Shown: positions 1-7,979, numbered from the stretch's first letter. The stretch is 64,000 bases of DNA from Clostridia bacterium (GCA_017626495.1 JAGAIP010000005.1:62001-126000); one strand, 5' to 3'. A program made the numbers and translations. The notes: generated from the letters alone by a model not told the origin.

Positions 1-42
1 ATACCAACACCCGTCGGGAACGAGTTCTATTTCGAGTTTCAT
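1..42 (-). CDS. Partial CDS: first 14 codons only
   Basis: An ATG at 42-40 overlaps the leuA stop codon in an ATGA arrangement and opens a frame that runs off the window edge. The visible residues are MKLEIELVPDGCWY. The LVPxxCWY start resembles a family of small proteins with a Cys-rich HNH-like fold, but 14 residues are too few to assign it. The four-base overlap suggests translational coupling to leuA. Confidence 0.5.
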   Translation of the reverse strand, partial: MKLEIELVPDGCWY

Positions 43-1691
43 AAAATATGGTTGACGGCATTGACGAGCGCGGCGATGGACGAAGAGATGATGTCCTCGT
101 GAATGCCTGCGCCCCAGAACGTTTTGCCGTCCGAATCGATGCCGACGTAGGAGATTGCAGACGAGGACGAGCCGTTCGAAAGAGCGTGCTCTTCATAACT
201 CGTGAGGAGATAAGAAATGCCGAAGTGCGCCTTGACGGCGTTGGACACCGCGTCGAGACGACCGTTCCCCTTTGCGATAACGACCGTTTTCTTCTCTCCT
301 TCCTGAATGGTAACGTCCGCTTCGATGCCGTTTTGCTGGCGGAAATGACATTCGGGAACGGTAAATTTTTTGGCGACGTTGATAAATTCCTGTTCGAATA
401 CGGCGTACACTTCGGGCGCTTTGAGTTCCTTATGGAGATGGTCGGAAACGTTCTTTGCCGCATAGCCCATGACTTCTTTCATCTTTCTGGGAAGATTCAA
501 GCCGTAAACGCTCTGCAAAACGTAACCGACTCCGCCCTTGCCCGACTGGGAATTGATGCGGATGACGTCGGAATCGTACTCCCTGCCGACGTCTTTGGGG
601 TCGATGGGAAGATAGGGAACCGTCCATTTTTCGTTTTCGCGTCCCTTTCTGCACTCCATACCCTTTGCGATCGCGTCCTGATGAGAACCCGAGAACGCCG
701 CAAAGACAAGCTCGCCCGCATAAGGCTGACGGGGGGATACGGGCATATCCGTATACGACTTATAGAGCGCCGTGATATAAGGCATATTTTCGAAATTGAG
801 TTTCGGATCTACGCCGTGAGAGAACAAGTTCATCGCGAGCGTGATGATATCTACGTTGCCCGTGCGCTCGCCGTTGCCAAAGAGGGTGCCCTCGATTCTG
901 TCTCCTCCTGCCAACAGCCCGAGTTCAGAGTCGGCGACGCCGCAACCGCGGTCGTTGTGGGGGTGGAGAGAAACGACGACGTTCTCACGGTAATGCAGGC
1001 GCTTTGCGACGTATTCGACCTGCTGCGCGTAGACGTGAGGAAGAGAATGCTCGACCGTTACGGGCAGGTTGATGATCGCTTTTCTGTCCGCCGTGGGTTG
1101 CCAGATATCGAGCACCGCGTTGCATACTTCCAACGCATATTCGGGTTCCGTGCCCGTAAAGCTCTCGGGGGAATACTCGAAGCGGTACTGCTCTCCGGCT
1201 TCTTCGGTGAGACGCTTCAACAGCTTTGCGCCTTCGATCGCGATCTGCTTGATCTGTTCTTTATCCTTTTTGAACACCTGCTCGCGCTGAGCCACGGAAG
1301 TCGAATTGTAGACGTGTACGATGACGTTCTTTGCTCCTTTGACCGCCTCGAACGTCTTTCTGATGATATGCTCTCTCGCCTGCGTCAAGACTTGAACGGT
1401 AACGTCGTCTGGAATGAGTTCCTGTTCGATGAGGGCGCGAAGGAACGTGTACTCCGTTTCGGACGCTGCGGGAAATCCGACTTCGATCTCCTTAAATCCG
1501 ATTTCGACCAAAAGCTTGAAAAATTCGATTTTGGTTTCGAGAGACATCGGCTCGATGAGCGCCTGATTGCCGTCGCGCAAATCGACGCTACACCATACGG
1601 GCGCGCGGTCGATCGCGTCTTTCTCCGCCCAATCCATACTTCTCTCGGGAGGAAGAAAATATTGTTTCGTATACTTTTGATAGTTCTTCAT
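39..1691 (-). CDS. leuA: 2-isopropylmalate synthase (LeuA, long form)
   Basis: Cytoplasmic enzyme that condenses acetyl-CoA with 2-oxoisovalerate, the first committed step of leucine synthesis. The 550-residue protein has the HMGL-like TIM barrel in the N-terminal two thirds, with the metal-site motif DLRDGNQAL near residue 37 and HPHNDRG near residue 245, and a C-terminal regulatory dimer domain. Its length matches the actinobacterial/yeast-type LeuA. The ATG is preceded by AAGGAGAG at good spacing. It follows a T-box leader with a CTC (Leu) specifier, so expression should respond to uncharged leucyl-tRNA. The next gene starts inside its stop codon. Confidence 0.95.
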   Translation of the reverse strand: MKNYQKYTKQYFLPPERSMDWAEKDAIDRAPVWCSVDLRDGNQALIEPMSLETKIEFFKLLVEIGFKEIEVGFPAASETEYTFLRALIEQELIPDDVTVQVLTQAREHIIRKTFEAVKGAKNVIVHVYNSTSVAQREQVFKKDKEQIKQIAIEGAKLLKRLTEEAGEQYRFEYSPESFTGTEPEYALEVCNAVLDIWQPTADRKAIINLPVTVEHSLPHVYAQQVEYVAKRLHYRENVVVSLHPHNDRGCGVADSELGLLAGGDRIEGTLFGNGERTGNVDIITLAMNLFSHGVDPKLNFENMPYITALYKSYTDMPVSPRQPYAGELVFAAFSGSHQDAIAKGMECRKGRENEKWTVPYLPIDPKDVGREYDSDVIRINSQSGKGGVGYVLQSVYGLNLPRKMKEVMGYAAKNVSDHLHKELKAPEVYAVFEQEFINVAKKFTVPECHFRQQNGIEADVTIQEGEKKTVVIAKGNGRLDAVSNAVKAHFGISYLLTSYEEHALSNGSSSSAISYVGIDSDGKTFWGAGIHEDIISSSIAALVNAVNHIL

Positions 1692-1783
1692 GACTCTCTC
1701 CTTTCACATGATGGAAAATTTTTCTTGCCGAACGCGGTTGTTCGGACGCACGACAATTCAATCGAATCGGATCGCTGTTTACG

Positions 1784-1818
1784 AAAAAAAGCGTCTCTTT
1801 CATCGTTGAAAGAGACGC
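1784..1818 (-). terminator. T-box-controlled attenuator
   Basis: Perfect 10-bp GC-containing stem (GCGTCTCTTT / AAAGAGACGC) followed by seven T residues on the minus strand, at the expected place after the T-box motif. Confidence 0.9.
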
Positions 1819-2046
1819 CGTATGACGCGTTACCACTCTTCTTTACGGAAACAATCCGTACACTCATTGAATGCCGACACATTCTCTTCTCTGATAACGG
1901 TGAAGCTCCGTTCCGCACTACGTTTTATTCCCTTTCACGCGGACTGCTCTGCGACGAGTTCGCTTACCGCCTCCGACCGTCTCACACCATCCGACGGCTC
2001 TCTGAACATCGAAGATAAGCTACTATTTCGCTTCGTTGCATTTATT
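1784..2046 (-). ncRNA. T-box leader (leucine, CTC specifier) upstream of leuA
   Basis: Reading the minus strand, a stem I-like region (AGAGAGCCG then GGTGTGA) is followed by GAACTC. Its CTC, at 1958-1956, is the likely Leu specifier codon. The T-box bulge region AAGAGTGGTAACGCG lies at 1840-1826, a slight variant of the usual GGGTGGNACCGCG. It is followed by a terminator hairpin (GCGTCTCTTTC/GAAAGAGACGC) and a T-run at 1818-1784. The element sits between a sigma-A-type promoter and leuA. I infer that uncharged tRNA-Leu stabilises the antiterminator. Confidence 0.88.
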
Positions 2047-2052
2047 TATCCC

Positions 2053-2081
2053 ATTATAGCACGCAGATCGAAAAAATGCAA
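2053..2081 (-). promoter_or_regulatory. Sigma-A-type promoter for the T-box/leuA transcript
   Basis: Minus-strand -35 TTGCAT (2081-2076), 17-bp spacer, -10 TATAAT (2058-2053), just upstream of the T-box stem I. Confidence 0.8.
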
Positions 2082-2104
2082 GCCTTTTTTGCAATTATTT
2101 TGAC

Positions 2105-2262
2105 GGAATAAACAAGAAACAAACCGAACTACGGTTTTTTTCTGACCTTGCCCGTTCGGATAGCACCCTAATCACGATATGCCCCCGAACGTCAGGCGGT
2201 TTTGGAGACAATCGCGAGTGGGGGTTTAAAAAGAGGTTGCGCCGCCGCAACCTTCTTTCTTC
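2105..2262. other. Gene-free structured stretch, possible small RNA
   Basis: No ORF is convincing here. The segment holds complementary blocks: CGTTCGG near 2153 with CCGAACG near 2187, GCC/GGC flanks, and a CCCTAATCACGAT block partly complementary to ATCGCGAGTGGGGG. Both sides carry terminator-like hairpins: GGTTGCGCCGCCGCAACC at 2235-2252 with T-rich sequence on either strand, and a shorter AACCG/CGGTT hairpin near 2130. Because the arms are palindromic the strand is ambiguous. A 6S-like or other structured RNA is possible, but I could not match a family and saw no clear promoter. Confidence 0.3.
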
Positions 2263-2267
2263 TTAAC

Positions 2268-2298
2268 AAAAAAGCTATCCCGAGGGATAGCTTTTCGT
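2268..2298 (-). terminator. Intrinsic terminator after the LamG-like lipoprotein gene
   Basis: Minus strand: AAGCTATCCC / GGGATAGCTT-type stem followed by a T-run, just past the stop codon at 2314. Confidence 0.85.
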
Positions 2299-2313
2299 TT
2301 TCTCATTCAGAGA

Positions 2314-3201
2314 TTACTTAACCTGATTGTAAAGTTCAACGACTTCATCAGCGGTAAGTGCGGTGGAAACGACTACGTCGTCAACGCCGACAATAGAGCC
2401 GCCTGCGAAGTGGATACCGTTAGCGGAGATTGCTTCGGAAAGAACGTCGCAGTATTCACCCATCGTTGCGCCGTTAGCGAACGTAAGATCCTTGGTGTAG
2501 TTGTAAGCCAATTCGCCGTTACGATAGAAGAGGATACCGTCGTTAGCGTCGATGACGACCGTGATGTAGATCCAGGTGTCAGCGTTAGCGGCGTTCATAG
2601 GTCCGCCTTCTGCGCACATTGCGTCATAGTTGGAAATATCCTCGTTGATTGCGGGACCTGCAATAACGCCGCCCTTGGAAGGGAAGTAGTTATCGCCATA
2701 GAGACCCCAAGGGTCAATGTTACCGCAGGAGATACCGAAGGTATAGGTGGTATCTTCATCCTCAATATACATATCGGTGAAGATGTACTGACCCCAGTCG
2801 CCAAGTGCATTATAGATCCAAGCGCTTACTGCGATACCGTCAGCAACAGCGGTTCCGGTTGCGGGAAGTTCCATGCTGGATGCTTCCATGTTGACTGCAA
2901 CTTTGCCTGCACGATCAACGACTGCGGAAACGTCAGCGCCCTTGATGGTGCCGCCCGTAGCAGCGGTACCGTCTGCCTTAACGCCCTTGAACTCGGATGC
3001 GGAAAGTCCGTCCGTTCCGGTAAGTTCGTCGAAGGTGAATACGCTTACGACTTTTTCAGCAACAGCGCCGGTGATAACGGGCTCAGCGGGAGGGGGAGGG
3101 GGAGTAGGCGTGGGCTCTTCGCCGCATCCAACCATTGCACCCATAGACGCAGCCATTGCGGCTGCTGCGAACAATGCCAATACTTTCTTAGAATTCTTCA
3201 T
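2314..3201 (-). CDS. Secreted lipoprotein with LamG/concanavalin-like domain
   Basis: The 295-residue protein starts at the second Met (MKNSKK); GGAGG lies five bases upstream. A lipoprotein signal peptide ends in GAMVGC, followed by a short Pro-rich linker (PTPTPPPPP) typical of extracellular lipoproteins. The remaining roughly 230 residues look like one LamG/laminin-G-3 beta-sandwich: a 'VSVFTFDELTGTDG' opening strand, a 'VDRAGKVAVNMEASSMELP' region, and 'ISANGIHFAGGSIVGVDDVVV' near the end. Such domains usually bind carbohydrate or protein ligands. The substrate is unknown. It is monocistronic, with its own promoter and terminator. Confidence 0.75.
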   Translation of the reverse strand: MKNSKKVLALFAAAAMAASMGAMVGCGEEPTPTPPPPPAEPVITGAVAEKVVSVFTFDELTGTDGLSASEFKGVKADGTAATGGTIKGADVSAVVDRAGKVAVNMEASSMELPATGTAVADGIAVSAWIYNALGDWGQYIFTDMYIEDEDTTYTFGISCGNIDPWGLYGDNYFPSKGGVIAGPAINEDISNYDAMCAEGGPMNAANADTWIYITVVIDANDGILFYRNGELAYNYTKDLTFANGATMGEYCDVLSEAISANGIHFAGGSIVGVDDVVVSTALTADEVVELYNQVK

Positions 3202-3258
3202 AAATTCCTCCAAAAATTCATATATTCGGCGACTGTCCGCCGCCTATCTACAATTAGC

Positions 3259-3287
3259 ATTATACCCTCTTTTTACGAAACTGTCAA
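3259..3287 (-). promoter_or_regulatory. Promoter of the LamG-like lipoprotein gene
   Basis: Minus-strand TTGACA (3287-3282), 17-bp spacer, TATAAT (3264-3259). The leader contains a small CGGCG/CGCCG hairpin before the ribosome-binding site. Confidence 0.88.
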
Positions 3288-3354
3288 TATTTTTTTACAT
3301 TTTTTTTGCAAAAACTTTCATTCTTTTCGACCGGAAATGTAAAAATTTTTACAA

Positions 3355-4002
3355 TTATCGTGGAGATAATTCATACCGTTCGTCAAAAAGCGAGGATTGA
3401 AGATACATTTCGGGAACCCTGCCGATGAGTACGCTTTCGCATATGAGCACTTGCGTGGTCGAAGCGAGCGTCGTGGTCGTAGTGGGAAGAATGATGGAGA
3501 TGTCGGCGACCACTTCGAGATAAATGGAATGCTTGGTCTGGTTGATTCCCGAAGAGGTGAAGTCGGAGAGAAAGCGCGTCTGAACGTTGGAGATGGGCAA
3601 AATTTTGAAGTTGATTTTCGGTCCCATGCCTGCGAGCATCTCGATTCCCGTAAGCGAACCGAGCGGAAGATATACGCCCTCCTCGCTCATTTTGTTGAGA
3701 TTCTCCTGCGAAAGATACGCCGTATCCCTCGCGATACGGTTGATCTGAAATACGTTCGAAGAGATCGCCGTGATTTCCCCCGACTCGTCCCGTTCGACGT
3801 CCACGAGATCTTCGTATCTGAAATTGTCGGACAGCGTATAATAGATCGCGTCGTTGACGGCAACGGTCGTGATGGAACGAATGGTCGCCTCCGACACGGA
3901 GATGAGCACTCTCGTTACGTTACGCTGAGCGTACAAAACGACCCCGCCCAAGAGGAGCAGGATCGCAAGCGCAATCAATCTGAATTTTCTTCTTCGTTTC
4001 AT
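3355..4002 (-). CDS. yunB: Sporulation protein YunB
   Basis: The 215-residue protein has one N-terminal membrane anchor (residues about 9-25) and a mostly hydrophilic body. It matches the YunB family: 'SEATIRSITTVAVNDAIYYTL' near residue 36, 'VYLPLGSLTGIEMLAGMGP' and the 'LEVVADISIILP' segment. In Bacillus yunB is part of the sigma-E regulon and contributes to spore formation; its molecular role is not established. The ATG is preceded by GGATAGGG, within a 17-base sequence also found at the cwlD start (51013-51029). It lies beside spoVAE/spoVAD, which fits a sporulation locus. Confidence 0.85.
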   Translation of the reverse strand: MKRRRKFRLIALAILLLLGGVVLYAQRNVTRVLISVSEATIRSITTVAVNDAIYYTLSDNFRYEDLVDVERDESGEITAISSNVFQINRIARDTAYLSQENLNKMSEEGVYLPLGSLTGIEMLAGMGPKINFKILPISNVQTRFLSDFTSSGINQTKHSIYLEVVADISIILPTTTTTLASTTQVLICESVLIGRVPEMYLQSSLFDERYELSPR

Positions 4003-4016
4003 ACCCTATCCTATGC
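4000..4016 (-). repeat. 17-base start-region element, copy 1 (yunB)
   Basis: Minus-strand GCATAGGATAGGGTATG, ending in the yunB start codon. An identical 17-mer ends in the start codon of the cwlD-type gene at 51029-51013. It contains the probable ribosome-binding site (GGATAGGG). Confidence 0.75.
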
Positions 4017-4075
4017 AGGACAAAGTGAAATGATACGGATAACCCCACGAATGCAGGATCCCCGTGCGGACAACC

Positions 4076-4453
4076 TCAGTTTTGTTTTGAGTGAGGAGAA
4101 AAAATCAACGCCATCAAATAGGAAAAGACGACCGATGCGGTAATGCCTGCCGCCGCCGCGGAAAGCGCGCCCGTGATCGCCCCGAAGAGTCCCTCCTGCG
4201 CCCCTTTCATCGCCCCGTTTGCAAGGAGATACCCGAATCCCGAAATGGGTACGGTCGCCCCAGCGCCGCCGAATTCCACGATGGGTTGATAGATTCCGAG
4301 CGCGGTGAGGACGATCCCCACGAGCATGGTATAGACGAGAATTTTACCTGCCGTAAGATCGGTATAGTTGATGACCACCTGCGCGATCGTGCATATGATT
4401 CCTCCCACGAGAAACGCGCGCAGAAAGGACATGACGAGTTCGGAATAGTCCAT
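4076..4453 (-). CDS. spoVAE: Stage V sporulation protein AE (SpoVAE/SpoVAEb)
   Basis: A 125-residue inner-membrane protein of the SpoVA channel, which moves Ca-dipicolinate into the developing spore and out at germination. Family signatures seen: FLVGGIICTIAQ near the N terminus, LTAGKILV, ALGIYQPIVEFGGAGATVPISG, and a Gly/Ala-rich tail. Hydrophobic segments span almost the whole length. I chose MDYSEL as the start because GGAGGTGG lies just upstream; the ATG shares one base with the spoVAD stop (TAATG), so the two are translationally coupled. Confidence 0.9.
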   Translation of the reverse strand: MDYSELVMSFLRAFLVGGIICTIAQVVINYTDLTAGKILVYTMLVGIVLTALGIYQPIVEFGGAGATVPISGFGYLLANGAMKGAQEGLFGAITGALSAAAAGITASVVFSYLMALIFSPHSKQN

Positions 4454-5448
4454 TACACCACCTCCACGGAAACCGCATGACAAATACAGGGAATGCTCTC
4501 CCCCTGCGCGGCGGATATGGGGGAAAGGAGCGCGCCCGTGGCGGCGAGCAACATGCGCCTGATTCCGCCGTGGCGAAGTTTATGACAGAGGTAGGAACCG
4601 AACACCACCGCGGAGCAACCTGCTCCGCTGCCGCCCTGAAACTCGTCCTCGACCACGTTATAGACGATCTCTCCGCAATCGACGTGATTCTTGCCGATGT
4701 CAACCCCCTTTTCCCAAGTGAGGTCTTTGAGAATGCGACTGCCGAGCGCGCCCAGATCCCCCGTAACGATGAGGTCGTAATAATCGGGAGAACGGTTCGT
4801 CTCTTTGAGATGCGTCAAGATGGTATCGCGCGCCGCAGGCGCCATTGCCGCACCCATGTTATTGACGTCGGTGATGCCGTAATCGACCACCTTCCCGAAC
4901 GTTGCCGAGGTAACGGCGAGAGGACTTCCCTCTTTCGCAAGCAAAACGCCGCCTGCGCCCGTTACCGTCCATTGCGACTGAGGGGGACGGGTACAGCCGA
5001 GCTCCAACGGATAGCGGTACTGCCGTTCCGCCGTGGAAAAGTGCGAACCCGTCGCCGCGACGACGTAATTCATGTATCCCGAATCGATCATGGTCGAACC
5101 GAGCGCGATCGCCTCTGCAAGCGTGGAGCAAGCGCCGTAGACGCCGAGAAAGGGAATATTGAAATCCCTCGCGGCAAACGACGCGGAAATAATCTGATTG
5201 AGCAGGTCTCCGAGCACCAACGCGTCCACTTGATCCCGTTCCACGCCGCCGTTTTCGATGGCGTGCTCGATGGCGTAAGTGAGCATTTTACATTCTGCCT
5301 TTTCAAAGGTGGATTCCCCGAACTTGTCGTCCTGCAAACCCTTATCGACGTATTTCCCGACGACGCCTGCGCATTCTTTGGGGCCCGCTATGGTCGCCGT
5401 GGATAAAATTCTAGGTTGATTACGAAAAAAGACGGTATGTGTTCCCAT
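4453..5448 (-). CDS. spoVAD: Stage V sporulation protein AD (SpoVAD)
   Basis: The 331-residue thiolase-fold subunit of the SpoVA complex, which binds dipicolinic acid. Recognisable blocks: 'ATIAGPKE' near residue 20, DLLNQIISASFAARD, GVYGACSTLAEAI, SSH/STAERQYRYP-type block (HFSTAERQYRYPLE), TVTGAGGVLL and GSGAGCSAVV. The N terminus from this ATG aligns with the usual GKQTxVF...GPKE opening of the family, so the start is well supported. It lies inside a terminator-shaped hairpin (5425-5454). No strong ribosome-binding site is visible. The usual upstream partner spoVAC is absent; a GH42 gene precedes it. Confidence 0.92.
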   Translation of the reverse strand: MGTHTVFFRNQPRILSTATIAGPKECAGVVGKYVDKGLQDDKFGESTFEKAECKMLTYAIEHAIENGGVERDQVDALVLGDLLNQIISASFAARDFNIPFLGVYGACSTLAEAIALGSTMIDSGYMNYVVAATGSHFSTAERQYRYPLELGCTRPPQSQWTVTGAGGVLLAKEGSPLAVTSATFGKVVDYGITDVNNMGAAMAPAARDTILTHLKETNRSPDYYDLIVTGDLGALGSRILKDLTWEKGVDIGKNHVDCGEIVYNVVEDEFQGGSGAGCSAVVFGSYLCHKLRHGGIRRMLLAATGALLSPISAAQGESIPCICHAVSVEVV

Positions 5449-5454
5449 ACCGTC
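5425..5454 (-). terminator. Terminator-shaped hairpin overlapping the spoVAD start codon
   Basis: Minus strand: GACGGTATG, six-base loop, CATACCGTC, then TTTTTT. The nine-base stem is perfect and the T-run is immediate. It lies 23 bases after the GH42 stop, so it is well placed to end that transcript, but the 5' arm contains the spoVAD ATG and the rest encodes its first residues. Confidence 0.8.
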
Positions 5455-5476
5455 AGTTTGCCTGATTGCGTATTTT

Positions 5477-7477
5477 TTATGCAAGAATGCACACTTTGAC
5501 CCCGTAAGGCGGAAGTTCGAGTTCCCCTTCCACCACCGTGCCCACCACGCCGTCCATGCAGACGAGGGGCGACGAAAGACAACAGATCTGTGCGGTCGGC
5601 GCATAGTTGAGGAGAATGAGATATTTTCCGCGCACGGCGATCTCCACGTCGCGCGCGCAAACAATCAAGTCTTTGAACGGTTCGGACACGCCGAGATAAT
5701 CCAGAATCTCCCTCTCTTCTCCAAAGGTACTGCCATAAACGAGCACTTTCCCCTTTCCGTAGGTTTGTTCGGTGAGCGCAGGCTCTCCCTCGTAATAATC
5801 GCCCGTATACGTTCCGAGCACGGTAGCCGTGGTCGGTTCGAGAACGTCGCGGTACCAATTCGCGCTGATCAGACGTCCGCCGAAGGACACTTTCACGCCG
5901 TCGGGATTGACGAACGTGGATTCTTTGACCGTCACGCCTGCAAAGGGAAGATGGGGAAGAATCCTTCCGACGGGGCATTTTCCGTATTCGTCCTTATAGC
6001 CGAATCTGCACCCGATGACGAGCGTTCCGCCCTCGGACACATACCGTTCGAGTTTTGCAATCGTTTCGTCCGTCATGATGGCAGGATGAGGATAGAACAG
6101 GACGGAATAGGCGGAGAAATCGTCGCGCACGTCCACGATATCGAACGGGGTGTGCGAATACTGCATCGCCGCGAACAAGCCGTCGTTCGAACTGCGCACG
6201 AGCCTGCCGTGCCAAACGTCGAGCTCCGCGTCGTACTGATTGTCGTAATCCTCGACGATGGCGACGCGCGCAACGTAATCCTCGCCACATATTTCTTTGA
6301 TTTGCCCGAACAGGGAATCGAGTTCGTCGAGCTCCCTGATTCTTCTGTTGTCGCGGTTATCGTAATCGAGCAGCCCGTGCCAGTAAATTTCCGTTCCCAT
6401 CGGGCTCGTTCTCCAACGGAAGAAGCTCACGTAATCCGCGCCGTGCGCGACCGACTGCATCGCCCACAATTTCATCTGACCGGGTTTGGGAGCAGGCGCT
6501 TCCATGCCCGTATTCCAACCGTTTGCGCCCGACTGCTGTTCCATAATGCCGAAGTGCTTACAGACGGAGCGCACCTTCGTGAGGTTTCTGCTCCACCATC
6601 TGTCGCGCATTCCATCCGAAGGCGCGTCTGCCATATAGGCAAAGTTCGGATAGGAATCGTAGGTGTACACGTCGAGAACGGTATCCTCCAAGTCGTGATT
6701 GTCGACGTTTCCGAAGAGCCCGTTGGTGGTGACGAACGCCGTTTCGGGAATATGCGCTCTCAGAATATCCGCCTGTATCTTTGCAAACGAGAGAACGCTC
6801 TTTGAGATAAAACGCTTGTATTCGAGCATCAGGTGAGGATTGACCGCGCCGCTGATCGTGGGACGGGGAACGTAAAGCTCTTCCCACGCGGTATACGTCT
6901 GATTCCAAAACGTCGTGCCGAGTTTTTCGTTGAGTTCGTCGAGCGTACCGAATTTCTCTTTGAGGTATGCGCGGAAAGCGACGCTGTCGCTCTCGGAATA
7001 AAACTCCATGAGTTCGCAGTTGAGCTCGTTGTCGATCTGCCAACCGATAATCGAGGGGTGCTTTCCGTAATGAATTGCAATCTGCTCCACGATACGGGCG
7101 CAGAGCTCCCGATATTTCGGGGAATTATAGTTATAGTGCCGCCGCGCCCCGTGGCGAAGGAGCGTGCCGTCTATCCTCGCATTGAGCACCTCGGGGTACG
7201 CTTGCGTGAGCCACGCGGGAGGCGTAGCCGTGGGCGTGCCGAAAATGACCTTCATGCCGAGCGTTTCGCAGAGCGACAGGAATTCGTCGAAAAACGAGAA
7301 GTCGAATACGCCTTCTCTCGGTTCTATTTTATTCCATGCAAATTCCGCAATGCGGACCGTGCGAACGCCGTGCGAAAGCATACGGCGAAGATCCTCTTCC
7401 CAGAGGGTCTTATCCCAGTGTTCGGGGTAGTAACAAGTTCCGATGGACAGCGGAGAGAAAAAAAATTTTTGTTTCAT
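5477..7477 (-). CDS. Beta-galactosidase, glycoside hydrolase family 42
   Basis: A 666-residue cytoplasmic-looking enzyme (no signal peptide) that hydrolyses beta-galactosides. GH42 signatures: GTCYYPEHW near residue 13, RIAEFAWNKIEPREG, TPTATPPAWL, and the acid/base pair in IGWQIDNELNCE (Glu about residue 148). The nucleophile is probably the Glu in GTEIYWHGLLDY near residue 364. A trimerisation (Rossmann-like) domain follows (DVRDDFSAYSVLFYPHP) and a short C-terminal beta domain. The start codon lies only six bases after a perfect -10 box, so the mRNA may be leaderless. It is the only carbohydrate gene in this immediate area. Confidence 0.93.
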   Translation of the reverse strand: MKQKFFFSPLSIGTCYYPEHWDKTLWEEDLRRMLSHGVRTVRIAEFAWNKIEPREGVFDFSFFDEFLSLCETLGMKVIFGTPTATPPAWLTQAYPEVLNARIDGTLLRHGARRHYNYNSPKYRELCARIVEQIAIHYGKHPSIIGWQIDNELNCELMEFYSESDSVAFRAYLKEKFGTLDELNEKLGTTFWNQTYTAWEELYVPRPTISGAVNPHLMLEYKRFISKSVLSFAKIQADILRAHIPETAFVTTNGLFGNVDNHDLEDTVLDVYTYDSYPNFAYMADAPSDGMRDRWWSRNLTKVRSVCKHFGIMEQQSGANGWNTGMEAPAPKPGQMKLWAMQSVAHGADYVSFFRWRTSPMGTEIYWHGLLDYDNRDNRRIRELDELDSLFGQIKEICGEDYVARVAIVEDYDNQYDAELDVWHGRLVRSSNDGLFAAMQYSHTPFDIVDVRDDFSAYSVLFYPHPAIMTDETIAKLERYVSEGGTLVIGCRFGYKDEYGKCPVGRILPHLPFAGVTVKESTFVNPDGVKVSFGGRLISANWYRDVLEPTTATVLGTYTGDYYEGEPALTEQTYGKGKVLVYGSTFGEEREILDYLGVSEPFKDLIVCARDVEIAVRGKYLILLNYAPTAQICCLSSPLVCMDGVVGTVVEGELELPPYGVKVCILA

Positions 7478-7483
7478 GTCTCC

Positions 7484-7511
7484 ATTATAACATATAAGTA
7501 TGCACAGTCAA
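7484..7511 (-). promoter_or_regulatory. GH42 promoter, possibly giving a leaderless mRNA
   Basis: Minus-strand TTGACT (7511-7506), 16-bp spacer ending in TG-type extended sequence, TATAAT (7489-7484), then GGAGAC and ATG. Transcription starting at the usual distance would begin at or next to the A of the start codon. Confidence 0.75.
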
Positions 7512-7530
7512 ACATTTTTTCAGATTATTA

Positions 7531-7559
7531 TTGACAATACACACAAAAAATGATATAAT
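7531..7559 (+). promoter_or_regulatory. Promoter of the ParA-type operon
   Basis: TTGACA (7531-7536), 17-bp spacer, TATAAT (7554-7559). A GGAG ribosome-binding site precedes the ATG at 7593. It is divergent from the GH42 promoter, with about 20 bp between the two -35 boxes. Confidence 0.88.
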
Positions 7560-7592
7560 TTCACTAATTATAGGATAACGGAGTGAAAATAC

Positions 7593-7979
7593 ATGCAAAA
7601 AAGAACGAACCCCTTGGAGCAAGCGGTCATCGAGCCCGTCGAAGTCGAAGAAAGTCCCGTCATCGTCATGGAAGAAGAGCCGCGTAGCAAAATACAAAAG
7701 CGCGTCAACCCCTTGAATCTCGATAACTACACGAAGCCCATCGTCGTCAAGAAAGAAGAACCCGTTGCATTGCCGCACTCGATCGAAGGAAAATCCAAGA
7801 AAAAGTTCGTACTTGCAAGAGTCAACAAAACCTTGCTCATCACGGCGCAGACGGTCAGCGGAAAGAACACCGCCGAACTTCTCGAAACGGCTCTCTTGCA
7901 ATACCTGTTCAAAGAACAACCCAAAGCGTACGAGGCGCTCGTCGCGGCACTGAATAAAAACGGATGTAAAGTCAAATGA
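7593..7979 (+). CDS. Small basic/acidic partner of ParA-type ATPase, ribbon-helix-helix-like C terminus
   Basis: A 128-residue protein without a recognised family name. Residues 1-60 look disordered and contain the motif QKRxNPL twice (QKRTNPLEQ at residue 2 and QKRVNPLNL near residue 35), each followed by an acidic or Val/Pro-rich stretch. The C-terminal 55 residues (KKFVLARVNKTLLITAQ, then NTAELLETALLQYLF) have the strand-helix-helix pattern of ribbon-helix-helix DNA-binding proteins. Its stop overlaps the ParA-like gene by four bases (ATGA), so the pair is coupled. By analogy with ParR/omega-type partners, the basic N-terminal motifs may stimulate the ATPase; this is inference. Confidence 0.7.
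   Translation: MQKRTNPLEQAVIEPVEVEESPVIVMEEEPRSKIQKRVNPLNLDNYTKPIVVKKEEPVALPHSIEGKSKKKFVLARVNKTLLITAQTVSGKNTAELLETALLQYLFKEQPKAYEALVAALNKNGCKVK

Noticed and set aside
48..2018. 656-residue plus-strand ORF opposite leuA
   Set aside because: It is antisense to a clear leuA and the T-box leader, with no recognisable domain; long shadow ORFs arise from codon bias here.
4000..4016. Reading the 17-mer at yunB/cwlD as a sigma-E or sigma-G -10 box (CATAGGAT)
   Set aside because: The start codon follows directly, so transcripts would lack a leader; the ribosome-binding-site reading fits better, though a promoter role is not excluded.
5449..5664. 72-residue N-terminal extension of spoVAD
   Set aside because: It reads through the GH42 3' end in another frame; family similarity begins at the ATG at 5448.
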